DNA of 13,151 nt, taken from CBDTTM01 sp965363355. GTDB taxonomy: Bacteria; Bacillota; Negativicutes; Selenomonadales; Selenomonadaceae. Position 1 is the stretch's first letter. Each line of letters opens with the position of its first letter. Location of the stretch: NCBI GenBank assembly GCA_965363355.1, contig CBDTTM010000055.1, positions 1-13,151 of the forward strand, given 5' to 3'. The notes beneath the pieces are model-generated. The model did no database searches, was not told where the DNA came from, and saw only the letters and a list, made by a program, of their open reading frames with translations. This document shows positions 1 to 5,787 of this stretch, piece after piece. A program made the position numbers and the translations under genes.

Positions 1-312
1 CTCGAGCACCTCATGGATCTTATGGGCTTTTTCTGTTGCATGTAAAATATACGCCCGCTTATCCTCCGGACAGGTCTCTCTTGTCAAATAACCTTCTCGT
101 TCAAGTTTGGCAACGGCTCTGGCAGTCGTGGTTTTATCTATTTGCACAATATCTGCAAGTCGTTCTTGATTAATTCCTTCGTTCTCTAAAAGACTCAAAA
201 GAAAAATATATTGTCCACTTCCTAGATGATATTTCTTTAATTCCGCGTTGAAATAAATCTGGCTTTGACGGTATAAAAGCGATATATGCTTCCCTATATG
301 CTTTGTTTTCAA
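1..312 (-). CDS. MarR-family transcriptional regulator, 3' end cut off by window
   Basis: The visible 104 residues run off the left edge in frame, so the C-terminal part is missing. They show the MarR winged-helix layout: an N-terminal helix (residues 1-25), a helix-turn-helix (about 45-75) with a recognition helix containing DKTTTARAVAKLE, then the wing with the typical D-K-R (PEDKRAYILHAT). MarR proteins bind DNA as dimers and usually repress a neighbouring or their own gene until a ligand binds. The start is chosen as TTG at 312 because GGAGG (320-324) stands 7 bases before it. An ATG at 318 is in frame but directly abuts the same GGAGGA, too close to be used efficiently. The ligand and target cannot be told from the sequence. 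The family call is firm; the regulon is unknown. Confidence 0.9.
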   Translation of the reverse strand, partial: MKTKHIGKHISLLYRQSQIYFNAELKKYHLGSGQYIFLLSLLENEGINQERLADIVQIDKTTTARAVAKLEREGYLTRETCPEDKRAYILHATEKAHKIHEVLE

Positions 313-330
313 GATCATTCCTCCATGTAA

Positions 331-346
331 ATAGATATAATTCTAT
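331..346. promoter_or_regulatory. Imperfect inverted repeat upstream of the MarR gene, possible operator
   Basis: On the plus strand ATAGA at 331-335 faces TCTAT at 342-346 across an AT-rich 6-base centre. It lies just upstream of the ribosome binding site of the marR-type gene, where an autoregulatory MarR site could sit. The arms are short and the sequence AT-rich, so chance is a real alternative. Confidence 0.25.
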
Positions 347-389
347 CGCCGCATCTCTTCTCTGCTATATATATTTTAGCATTATCTCC

Positions 390-418
390 TAATAAAATTC
401 TAGTGGATTCGATATCAA
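390..418 (-). promoter_or_regulatory. Weak candidate sigma-A promoter for the MarR-type gene
   Basis: Reading the minus strand, TTGATA (418-413) and TTATTA (395-390) are 17 bases apart. The -35 is good but the -10 is poor, and the surrounding DNA is AT-rich, so this is only a candidate. It would give a 5' leader of about 70 bases carrying the inverted repeat at 331-346. Confidence 0.3.
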
Positions 419-439
419 CCAATCAAATTTTGTTATGAG

Positions 440-694
440 TTATTTTTCTGGTAATTTGGCAACAATTTTTTTCAGTCTGATCAAACTGTTTTCAAATTCA
501 AAAAACTCCGCTTGCGATAAACTCTCGACTCTCGAATGAATGCATCGTAACATATCATCATATATCTGCTCTTCTGCTTTCTCTAAAACAGCCCGGTTAT
601 CCTCTTTAAGCAGAAACTGTCCAGCAGCACGAATAAAATCCATATACACTGCATCAATTTTTTCTAATAACAATTTATTGTTCTCCAAAGTCAT
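440..694 (-). CDS. Small uncharacterised protein, 84 residues
   Basis: I do not recognise this protein. It is short, charged and predicted to be mainly helical, with heptad-like leucines and glutamates (residues near LLLEKIDAVYMDFI and LEKAEEQIYDDML). It has no signal peptide or membrane segment and one cysteine, in the middle. It could be a small helical-bundle cytoplasmic protein. The ATG at 694 is preferred, with a weak GGGG four to seven bases before it. A TTG at 703 is in frame but has no ribosome binding site. A good sigma-A-like promoter lies just upstream (766-794), which supports a real gene. It lies between the TyrR-type activator and the MarR-type gene, all on the same strand, but nothing in the sequence ties it to either. 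Confidence 0.6.
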   Translation of the reverse strand: MTLENNKLLLEKIDAVYMDFIRAAGQFLLKEDNRAVLEKAEEQIYDDMLRCIHSRVESLSQAEFFEFENSLIRLKKIVAKLPEK

Positions 695-726
695 ACACCC
701 CAAACCAGCGCAATAAGTACTTCTCC

Positions 727-763
727 TCGCAATAGCTTGCCAACAAAATAGTAGCTATCGCAA
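727..763 (-). repeat. Hairpin-forming inverted repeat in the leader of the small gene
   Basis: On the minus strand TTGCGATAGCT (763-753) can pair with AGCTATTGCGA (737-727): 11 base pairs in RNA including two G-U pairs, with a 15-base loop. No T-run follows, so it is not a normal terminator for the upstream activator gene. It overlaps the predicted transcription start of the small gene (about 759), so it could be an operator in DNA or a structured 5' end in RNA. Confidence 0.35.
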
Positions 764-765
764 CA

Positions 766-794
766 ATTATAAACCATAAAGATAACAAAGTAAA
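766..794 (-). promoter_or_regulatory. Predicted sigma-A promoter of the 84-residue gene
   Basis: On the minus strand TTTACT (794-789) is followed after exactly 17 bases by a perfect TATAAT (771-766). It immediately follows the stop codon of the activator gene (its upstream element overlaps the last bases before 800). It would start RNA near 759, about 65 bases before the small gene. Confidence 0.55.
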
Positions 795-799
795 CTGGA

Positions 800-2371
800 T
801 CATCCCGGTTTATTGAGTTTCCCATCCAAATGATAAAACTGTAGTTTCCTTATCACGCTGGTATGGGAAATCCCCAGCAGCTTGCCGATGGAACGGGAGC
901 TGGCTTGTTGTTTCATCGCGTCTTCAAGAACGTTTCGTTCAACGCCTTCTAGAATTTCTTTCAAGGTTTGTCGTTCATCTACCGCACGAACAGCTCGTAC
1001 CATTTCTGTTCGGGGCTTCTCGGCGTTATCAAACAAAATATGTTCTGGATAAATCATTACGCCTTCTGTCATATTGACCGCGCGCTCTACAATATTTTCT
1101 AGTTCGCGGATATTACCCGGCCACGAATGCTCTTGAAGCTTATAAAAAGCATCACCACTTATCTCATAAGGTTCTCTTTGTAATTTTTCTGCGAGCTTAT
1201 CAAAAAAGACCTGCGCCAAGAAAGGGATATCCTCTTTTCTCGCTCTTAGTGGTGGCAAATGCAAGGGAATTACATTAAGACGGTAATAAAGATCGCGCCT
1301 GAATTCATTGTGCTCCAGCATCATTTCCAGATTTCGATGCGTAGCCGCGATAATCCGTACATCAAGCTGAAATTCATTTTTGCCGCCAATCCTTCGCACT
1401 TTGTGCTCCTGCAAGACCCGCAATAGCTTTGCCTGTAAATGCGTAGAAAGTTCTCCAATCTCATCGAGGAACAACGACCCTTCATTGGCGAGTTCAAACA
1501 AGCCGGGTTTGCCGCCCTTTCGGCCACCAGTGAAGCTTCCCTCTTCATAGCCAAACAGCTCACTTTCGAGCAAAGTCTCCGGAATCGAGGCACAATTAAT
1601 GGTCAGAAAAATAGCCTGCTGGCGCTGGGAAGCATGGTGGATCGCACGAGCGAACAATTCCTTGCCCGTTCCCGTCTCGCCTCGGATCAGAATTGTAGAA
1701 TCCCCATCCGCATAGCGTTTGGCAAGTGCGACGACTTGTTTCATCTCTTCGCTTTTATAGAAAATGTTTTCAAATTCCAGGGCTGGCTGCTCGGTGAACC
1801 GCCTATAAATCCGCTGTGCTTCCTCCATGCTTTTTAAAACGGCTACCCCTCCGACCAATTCATTCTGCTTATCACAAATCGGAAAGCTGGAAACGAGATA
1901 ATGGCTTCTCTTTTCAGCAAAAAAAATTTCCTGGTCGATGACTTCGCGCCCCTCTTGGATCGTAGCCATCAAAGAGGAACAACAAGGCAGTACTTCTGTC
2001 AATTTTTTGCCCAAAGCTTCACCCTGCGCAATATGTAAAATAGCTTCCGCCGCCGGATTGTAAGTAGTAATGTAACCATACCTATCCGTTGACAGGATGC
2101 CTTCCTGTACAGTATCCAGAACAATCTTTAAATTCTGTAATTTTTCTTCATGAGGCATCATAAAAACCGCATCGATTCCTTCAACATTCTCAATAGCCTG
2201 TAATTCTTGCAACAAACACCATTCTTTTTCTGTTGCAATCTCCTCCGTTTCCAAATAAATGACATCTTTTTTGACTTCCATGGAAAGTATATTCAAATGC
2301 TTTTCGAACAAAAGCTTCGATACATCATATACTAAACCATATCGATCCACATTCTTTATTTTTATCCGCAT
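800..2371 (-). CDS. TyrR-type sigma-54 activator (ACT-PAS-AAA+-HTH), likely regulator of ald
   Basis: A 523-residue regulator with an N-terminal ACT domain (about 1-72), the fold that binds amino acids in TyrR. A PAS domain follows (about 78-185, with DRYGYITTYNPAAE). The AAA+ domain (about 203-430) has Walker A GETGTGKE (231-238), Walker B FLDEIGE (D303, E304) and the arginine-finger region RRDLYYRLN (359-367). The C-terminal TyrR-type HTH is at about 487-512 (SIGKLLGISHTSVIRKL). The loop that touches sigma-54, normally GAFTGA, reads GSFTGG at 278-283. The key F and T are kept, unlike E. coli TyrR, which has lost the motif. The start is ATG at 2371, preceded by AAGGTGAG. The gene is divergent from ald, whose upstream region carries a sigma-54 promoter and three TyrR-box-like sites. 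I infer that it activates ald in response to an amino acid, perhaps alanine. The ligand is not shown by the sequence. Confidence 0.9.
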   Translation of the reverse strand: MRIKIKNVDRYGLVYDVSKLLFEKHLNILSMEVKKDVIYLETEEIATEKEWCLLQELQAIENVEGIDAVFMMPHEEKLQNLKIVLDTVQEGILSTDRYGYITTYNPAAEAILHIAQGEALGKKLTEVLPCCSSLMATIQEGREVIDQEIFFAEKRSHYLVSSFPICDKQNELVGGVAVLKSMEEAQRIYRRFTEQPALEFENIFYKSEEMKQVVALAKRYADGDSTILIRGETGTGKELFARAIHHASQRQQAIFLTINCASIPETLLESELFGYEEGSFTGGRKGGKPGLFELANEGSLFLDEIGELSTHLQAKLLRVLQEHKVRRIGGKNEFQLDVRIIAATHRNLEMMLEHNEFRRDLYYRLNVIPLHLPPLRARKEDIPFLAQVFFDKLAEKLQREPYEISGDAFYKLQEHSWPGNIRELENIVERAVNMTEGVMIYPEHILFDNAEKPRTEMVRAVRAVDERQTLKEILEGVERNVLEDAMKQQASSRSIGKLLGISHTSVIRKLQFYHLDGKLNKPG

Positions 2372-2393
2372 ATACTCACCTTCCCTTGCTTTT

Positions 2394-2422
2394 ATTTTGT
2401 CTTATTCCCGTTCTTTTTTCAA
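2394..2422 (-). promoter_or_regulatory. Candidate sigma-A promoter of the activator gene
   Basis: On the minus strand TTGAAA (2422-2417), a 17-base spacer and CAAAAT (2399-2394) lie 22 bases before the activator's start codon. The -10 matches consensus at four of six positions. The TyrR-box-like sites begin about 35 bases upstream of the -35, so the activator could also influence its own transcription. Confidence 0.4.
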
Positions 2423-2456
2423 TCTTTTTTTGTTCATTATGACGAAAATTTGTTTT

Positions 2457-2518
2457 TGTAACGTAATTATGCCAGTCTGGAACAGAATCGTTCCACATTT
2501 TGTAACAGTTTTGCACCA
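2457..2518. promoter_or_regulatory. Three tandem TyrR-box-like sites, probable upstream activating sequence for ald
   Basis: Three 18-base elements share the form TGKAAC-N6-nnnCCA: box 1 at 2457-2474 (TGTAAC...ATGCCA), box 2 at 2478-2495 (TGGAAC...GTTCCA, a perfect 6-6-6 palindrome) and box 3 at 2501-2518 (TGTAAC...GCACCA). The start-to-start spacing is 21 and 23 bases, close to two helical turns, so all three face the same side of the DNA. The 6-6-6 geometry matches the E. coli TyrR box (TGTAAA-N6-TTTACA). The centres lie about 85, 108 and 129 bases upstream of the predicted sigma-54 start point, the normal place for enhancer sites. The pattern is visible in the sequence; that the divergent TyrR-type protein binds here is inferred. 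Confidence 0.65.
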
Positions 2519-2567
2519 AAATATAAAAATACAATGTATGATTTCCCATTTTCCGGCATCTTTATAC

Positions 2568-2585
2568 TTGGCACGCAAAATGCAT
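2568..2585 (+). promoter_or_regulatory. Sigma-54 (-24/-12) promoter of ald
   Basis: TTGGCACGCAAAATGCAT matches the sigma-54 consensus TTGGCACG-N4-TTGCA with a single mismatch (A for the first T of TTGC). The invariant GG (2570-2571) and GC (2582-2583) are exactly 10 bases apart. Transcription would start near 2595, giving a leader of about 38 bases with a strong GGGAGG (2619-2624) eight bases before the ald ATG. I saw no competing sigma-A promoter of similar quality on this strand. Confidence 0.8.
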
Positions 2586-2632
2586 TTTATAGGGGCAGGA
2601 AGAAAATTTACAAACCATGGGAGGAATAACTT

Positions 2633-3751
2633 ATGATTATCGGTGTAGCAAAAGAAATTAAAAACAATGAAAACCGGATTGGACTCACACCAGCAGGTGC
2701 TGAAGCACTCATAAAAGCCGGGCATACCGTATTGCTTGAAAAAAATGGTGGATGCGGCAGCGGCTTCAACGATGAAAGTTATTTATCGACAGGTGCCCAA
2801 ATCGTCCGCAGCAAAAAAGAACTGTTTGACCGCTCCGAAATGATCATCAAAGTAAAAGAACCATTAGCCGAAGAATACGACCTGTTCCATGAAGGACAAA
2901 TCCTCTTTACTTACTTACACCTCGCTCCCGAACCAGAGCTTACCAAAGCCCTGCTCAAACATAAAGTCACCGGTATCGCTTATGAAACTATCATCGGTCC
3001 CAACCGCACACTGCCTCTACTGGCTCCAATGAGTGAAATTGCCGGCCGCATGTCCGTACAGCTTGGCGCCCAGCTCCTCGAAAGCCAATACGGCGGCGAA
3101 GGAACCTTATTAGGCGGGGTCAGCGGCGTAGCTCCCGGACAAGTAGTCATCGTCGGCGGCGGCATCGTCGGTACAAATGCCGCAAAAATGGCACTTGGAC
3201 TTGGTGCCCGCGTTACAATCCTCGACCTTTGCATCGACCGCTTACGTTATCTTGATGATATCTTTGGTGGAAGAGCAACTACCATCATGTCAAACAGCTA
3301 CAACATTGCCGAATGGGTAAAAAAAGCAGATCTTTTGATTGGTTCCGTATTGGTTCCAGGTGCCAAAGCGCCGAAACTTGTTTCCGAAGAAATGGTCAAG
3401 ACCATGCGCCCAGGTTCTGTCATCGTCGATGTCGCTATCGACCAAGGCGGCTCGATTACAACTTGCGACCATTGCACAACACACGAAAATCCAACCTTCA
3501 CCAAATACGGCGTAATCCATTATTCCGTTGCTAATATTCCAGGAGCTGTCGCTCGCACCTCAACGCTGGCTCTGACCAATGCCACTTTACCATATGCCCT
3601 CAAAATCGCGTCACTCGGCTACAAAAAAGCCTGCCTTGCCGACCCGGGTCTCGCCAACGGAATCAATGTCATTGAAGGGAAGCTCACCAATAAAGCTGTG
3701 GCAGAAGCACTCGAAATGGAATATACCGATTCTGCCCAATTCTTAAAATAG
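2633..3751 (+). CDS. ald: Alanine dehydrogenase
   Basis: Catalyses the reversible NAD-dependent oxidative deamination of L-alanine to pyruvate and ammonia in the cytoplasm. The 372 residues match the usual family length, with the residues known from the Mycobacterium enzyme at the same numbers: R15 and K75 (substrate binding), H96 (in FTYLHLAPE) and D270 (in VDVAIDQGG). The NAD-binding Rossmann motif VIVGGGIVG ends at 180, with D198 placed to bind the ribose. ATG at 2633 is fixed by GGGAGG eight bases upstream. The upstream sigma-54 promoter and TyrR-box-like sites imply inducible, activator-dependent expression. The downstream neighbour is an amino acid permease, so uptake and breakdown of alanine (or a related amino acid) for carbon and nitrogen is the likely job. 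A terminator follows after 14 bases. Confidence 0.97.
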   Translation: MIIGVAKEIKNNENRIGLTPAGAEALIKAGHTVLLEKNGGCGSGFNDESYLSTGAQIVRSKKELFDRSEMIIKVKEPLAEEYDLFHEGQILFTYLHLAPEPELTKALLKHKVTGIAYETIIGPNRTLPLLAPMSEIAGRMSVQLGAQLLESQYGGEGTLLGGVSGVAPGQVVIVGGGIVGTNAAKMALGLGARVTILDLCIDRLRYLDDIFGGRATTIMSNSYNIAEWVKKADLLIGSVLVPGAKAPKLVSEEMVKTMRPGSVIVDVAIDQGGSITTCDHCTTHENPTFTKYGVIHYSVANIPGAVARTSTLALTNATLPYALKIASLGYKKACLADPGLANGINVIEGKLTNKAVAEALEMEYTDSAQFLK

Positions 3752-3765
3752 CAGAAAAGTAAGTT

Positions 3766-3791
3766 AAAAGGGGGCGTTTGCCCCCTTTTTT
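3766..3791 (+). terminator. Strong intrinsic terminator between ald and the permease gene
   Basis: AAAAGGGGGC (3766-3775), a GTTT loop and GCCCCCTTTT (3780-3789) form a 10-pair stem continuing into a run of six T. The permease ribosome binding site starts almost immediately after it (3793), leaving no room for a separate promoter. The permease must therefore be made mostly by readthrough, or the hairpin acts to stabilise the ald message. Confidence 0.85.
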
Positions 3792-3809
3792 GAAAGGAGC
3801 GCTTCCCCG

Positions 3810-5237
3810 ATGGACCTATTTCGCACCAAAAATATTGAACAAATCTGTAGTTCTTCTACCAATTCTGGAATGGCAAAAAATTTAAATGCAATGGATTTGA
3901 TTTTTCTCGGTATCGGCGGCATCCTCGGCACAGGAATTTTTGTTTTGACAGGCATTGCCGCAGCAAAATACGCCGGCCCGGCAATAACCATTTCCTTCAT
4001 CATTTCCGGCTTGGTTTGTTCCTTTGTTGGTCTGGCCTACGCTGAATTCGCATCCCTGCTTCCTGCTTCAGGCAGTGCTTATGCCTATGCTTATTCATCC
4101 CTTGGCGAATTCATTGCCTTCTTCACGGGATGGAACCTTATACTTGCCTATACGGTAACCGCCAGCGCTGTAGCCGTGGGATGGTCTGGCTATATCACAG
4201 GACTATTAAGAGCCAGCGGGCTTGATATCCCTGTTTTATGGACCGCGACGCCCACCGAAGGCGGCTTCATCAATCTTCCGGCAATGCTGATCGTGCTCTT
4301 GCTGGCAATCTTGCTCATTCGAGGCACCAAAGAAAGCGTCCGCTTGAATTTCATTTTGGTTTTTATCAAACTCATTACGGTCGGTATCTTCATCGTCCTC
4401 GCTTTTCCTCATGTCAATATAGAAAACTGGCAGCCGTTTTCCCCGTTTGGCAACGCCGGCATCATCAGCGGCGCTGCTATTGTGTTTTTTGCCTTCATGG
4501 GCTTCGATGCGATTGCGACTTCCGCCGAAGAATGCAAAAATCCGATACGAGATCTACCGATCGGCATCATCGCGTCCCTGTCGATATGCACGATTCTCTA
4601 CATCCTGATTTCGGCTCTTTTGACCGGCATCGTCCCTTACAGCCTGCTCGACAATGCTGAACCTGTAGCCTATGGCCTTCGCTTCATCGGCTACAGCACA
4701 GGGTCAGCGATCGTAGCTGTCGGTGCCCTGGCTGGTATCACGACCGTGCTGCTCGTTTATCTCTACGGACAATCCAGGGTGTTTTTTGCGATGTCACGCG
4801 ACGGGCTTTTCCCCGCATCGATCTGCAAGATCCACACGCATTACCACACGCCGCATCGCGTCACGATTCTTGGCTCTGTTTGCATCGCCTTGATTTCCGG
4901 ATTTGTACCGCTTTCCTACATTGTTGAGCTCGCCAACACCGGAACCTTAGCGGTATTTCTCACCACGCTCATAGGCGTAATGGTACTGCGGCGCACGCAG
5001 CCCGACCTGCCGCGAAAGTTCCGCTGCCCACTTCTATGGCTTATCGGACCGGTAGGGATATTCTCTTGCGGCTATCTCATTTACAGTCTTTCTGATGTAA
5101 CGCATTTTCGCTTCATCTGCTGGGGCATTATCGGCTGTGCGATCTATTTCCTCTATAGCTATCGCCACAGCATCCTCCAACCGGATGGGAAAAACAACAT
5201 ATCATCTTTATGTGAAAAAGATGATATGTTTTCTTAA
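3810..5237 (+). CDS. APC-family amino acid permease
   Basis: A 475-residue integral membrane protein of the amino acid-polyamine-organocation superfamily, closest in appearance to the CAT/YfnA-YhdG branch. After a polar N-terminal stretch, the first membrane helix carries the substrate-binding motif GIGGILGTGIFV (34-45). Further hydrophobic segments follow to about residue 450, fitting the usual 12 helices, with FFAFMGFDAIATSAEE typical of helix 6 and its loop in this branch. The start at 3810 has GGAG (3796-3799) ten bases upstream. It lies directly behind ald in the same orientation, suggesting uptake of alanine or another small neutral amino acid; CAT relatives also carry cationic or branched-chain substrates, so specificity is open. 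The last codons also form a perfect 14-base-pair hairpin. Confidence 0.9.
   Translation: MDLFRTKNIEQICSSSTNSGMAKNLNAMDLIFLGIGGILGTGIFVLTGIAAAKYAGPAITISFIISGLVCSFVGLAYAEFASLLPASGSAYAYAYSSLGEFIAFFTGWNLILAYTVTASAVAVGWSGYITGLLRASGLDIPVLWTATPTEGGFINLPAMLIVLLLAILLIRGTKESVRLNFILVFIKLITVGIFIVLAFPHVNIENWQPFSPFGNAGIISGAAIVFFAFMGFDAIATSAEECKNPIRDLPIGIIASLSICTILYILISALLTGIVPYSLLDNAEPVAYGLRFIGYSTGSAIVAVGALAGITTVLLVYLYGQSRVFFAMSRDGLFPASICKIHTHYHTPHRVTILGSVCIALISGFVPLSYIVELANTGTLAVFLTTLIGVMVLRRTQPDLPRKFRCPLLWLIGPVGIFSCGYLIYSLSDVTHFRFICWGIIGCAIYFLYSYRHSILQPDGKNNISSLCEKDDMFS
5196..5230 (+). terminator. Perfect 14-bp hairpin overlapping the 3' end of the permease gene
   Basis: AACATATCATCTTT (5196-5209) pairs perfectly with AAAGATGATATGTT (5217-5230) around a 7-base loop. 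It is flanked by A-rich sequence on the left and TTCTT on the right, and the stop codon (5235-5237) lies just after it. It could be a first, AT-rich terminator or an mRNA 3'-end stabiliser. It precedes the stronger terminator at 5254-5288. Confidence 0.5.
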
Positions 5238-5253
5238 AAAACATATACAAAAG

Positions 5254-5288
5254 AAAAACGGCGCTTCCTCAAAAGGAGCGTCGTTTTT
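5254..5288. terminator. Bidirectional intrinsic terminator between convergent permease and pga operon
   Basis: AAAAACGGCGCTTCC (5254-5268) pairs with GGAGCGTCGTTTTT (5275-5288) around loop TCAAAA, with one bulged T and one G-T pair. An A-run on one side and a T-run on the other make it usable from both directions. It serves the plus-strand permease and the minus-strand pgaD, whose stop is at 5302. Confidence 0.85.
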
Positions 5289-5301
5289 GTCGCCTGCCAT
5301 A

Positions 5302-5787
5302 TTATTCTTCCCGTAAAGTCACGATTTCAATAGGTTCATTGCCTTCAATCGTATAATAATATTTCTTGTTCTCCCAGCGAATGACCGCCACTTTTTGAAC
5401 CTGGCTCAAGACTTCCATATTGCCAGCGGATATTCCATACAGCTCCCCAACCTCTTCCATGGATTGCCCCGGGAATTCCTTGCGGCGGTCCGTACCGCCA
5501 TACTTACGCAAATTGTAAAATTGCCATATGCCCTCAAGCAGAAAAACAATCGACATGGCCAGTACTAAAAAAGCCACCATTTCGACAGTCTTCCCCCATG
5601 TTTCAAACTGAAATAAATTCTTGTAGATGTAATGCAGTACCTCGCCCCAAAGCAGCAATGTCAAAACATAGGCTATCATTTGCTCTAAGGTATGCACCAA
5701 AGGATTTTGCTTTTCCGGCACGTTGATGATGACATCATCATCTTCGAACTCTTTATGCGGCAAAACACTATGCGTTTTTTTGCTCAT
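5302..5787 (-). CDS. pgaD: PgaD-like inner-membrane partner of the PNAG synthase
   Basis: The 161 residues comprise a polar, acidic N-terminus and two membrane helices (about 36-55 and 68-90), followed by a cytoplasmic tail rich in charge and tyrosine, the layout of PgaD. In E. coli PgaD binds the glycosyltransferase PgaC and both together bind cyclic di-GMP, which switches on polymer synthesis. PgaD sequences are poorly conserved, so the call rests on length, topology and position. The gene is last in the operon and overlaps pgaC by four bases (ATGA), a sign of translational coupling. The tail is longer than I would expect for a minimal PgaD. Its 110-135 region (SMEEVGELYGISAGNMEVLSQ) looks like a small helical element, of unknown role. 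Confidence 0.8.
   Translation of the reverse strand: MSKKTHSVLPHKEFEDDDVIINVPEKQNPLVHTLEQMIAYVLTLLLWGEVLHYIYKNLFQFETWGKTVEMVAFLVLAMSIVFLLEGIWQFYNLRKYGGTDRRKEFPGQSMEEVGELYGISAGNMEVLSQVQKVAVIRWENKKYYYTIEGNEPIEIVTLREE

Noticed and set aside
2402..2725. Minus-strand frame across the ald promoter region
   Set aside because: It crosses the sigma-54 promoter and the start of ald and has biased composition (many C, F and K). The region is explained by regulatory sites.
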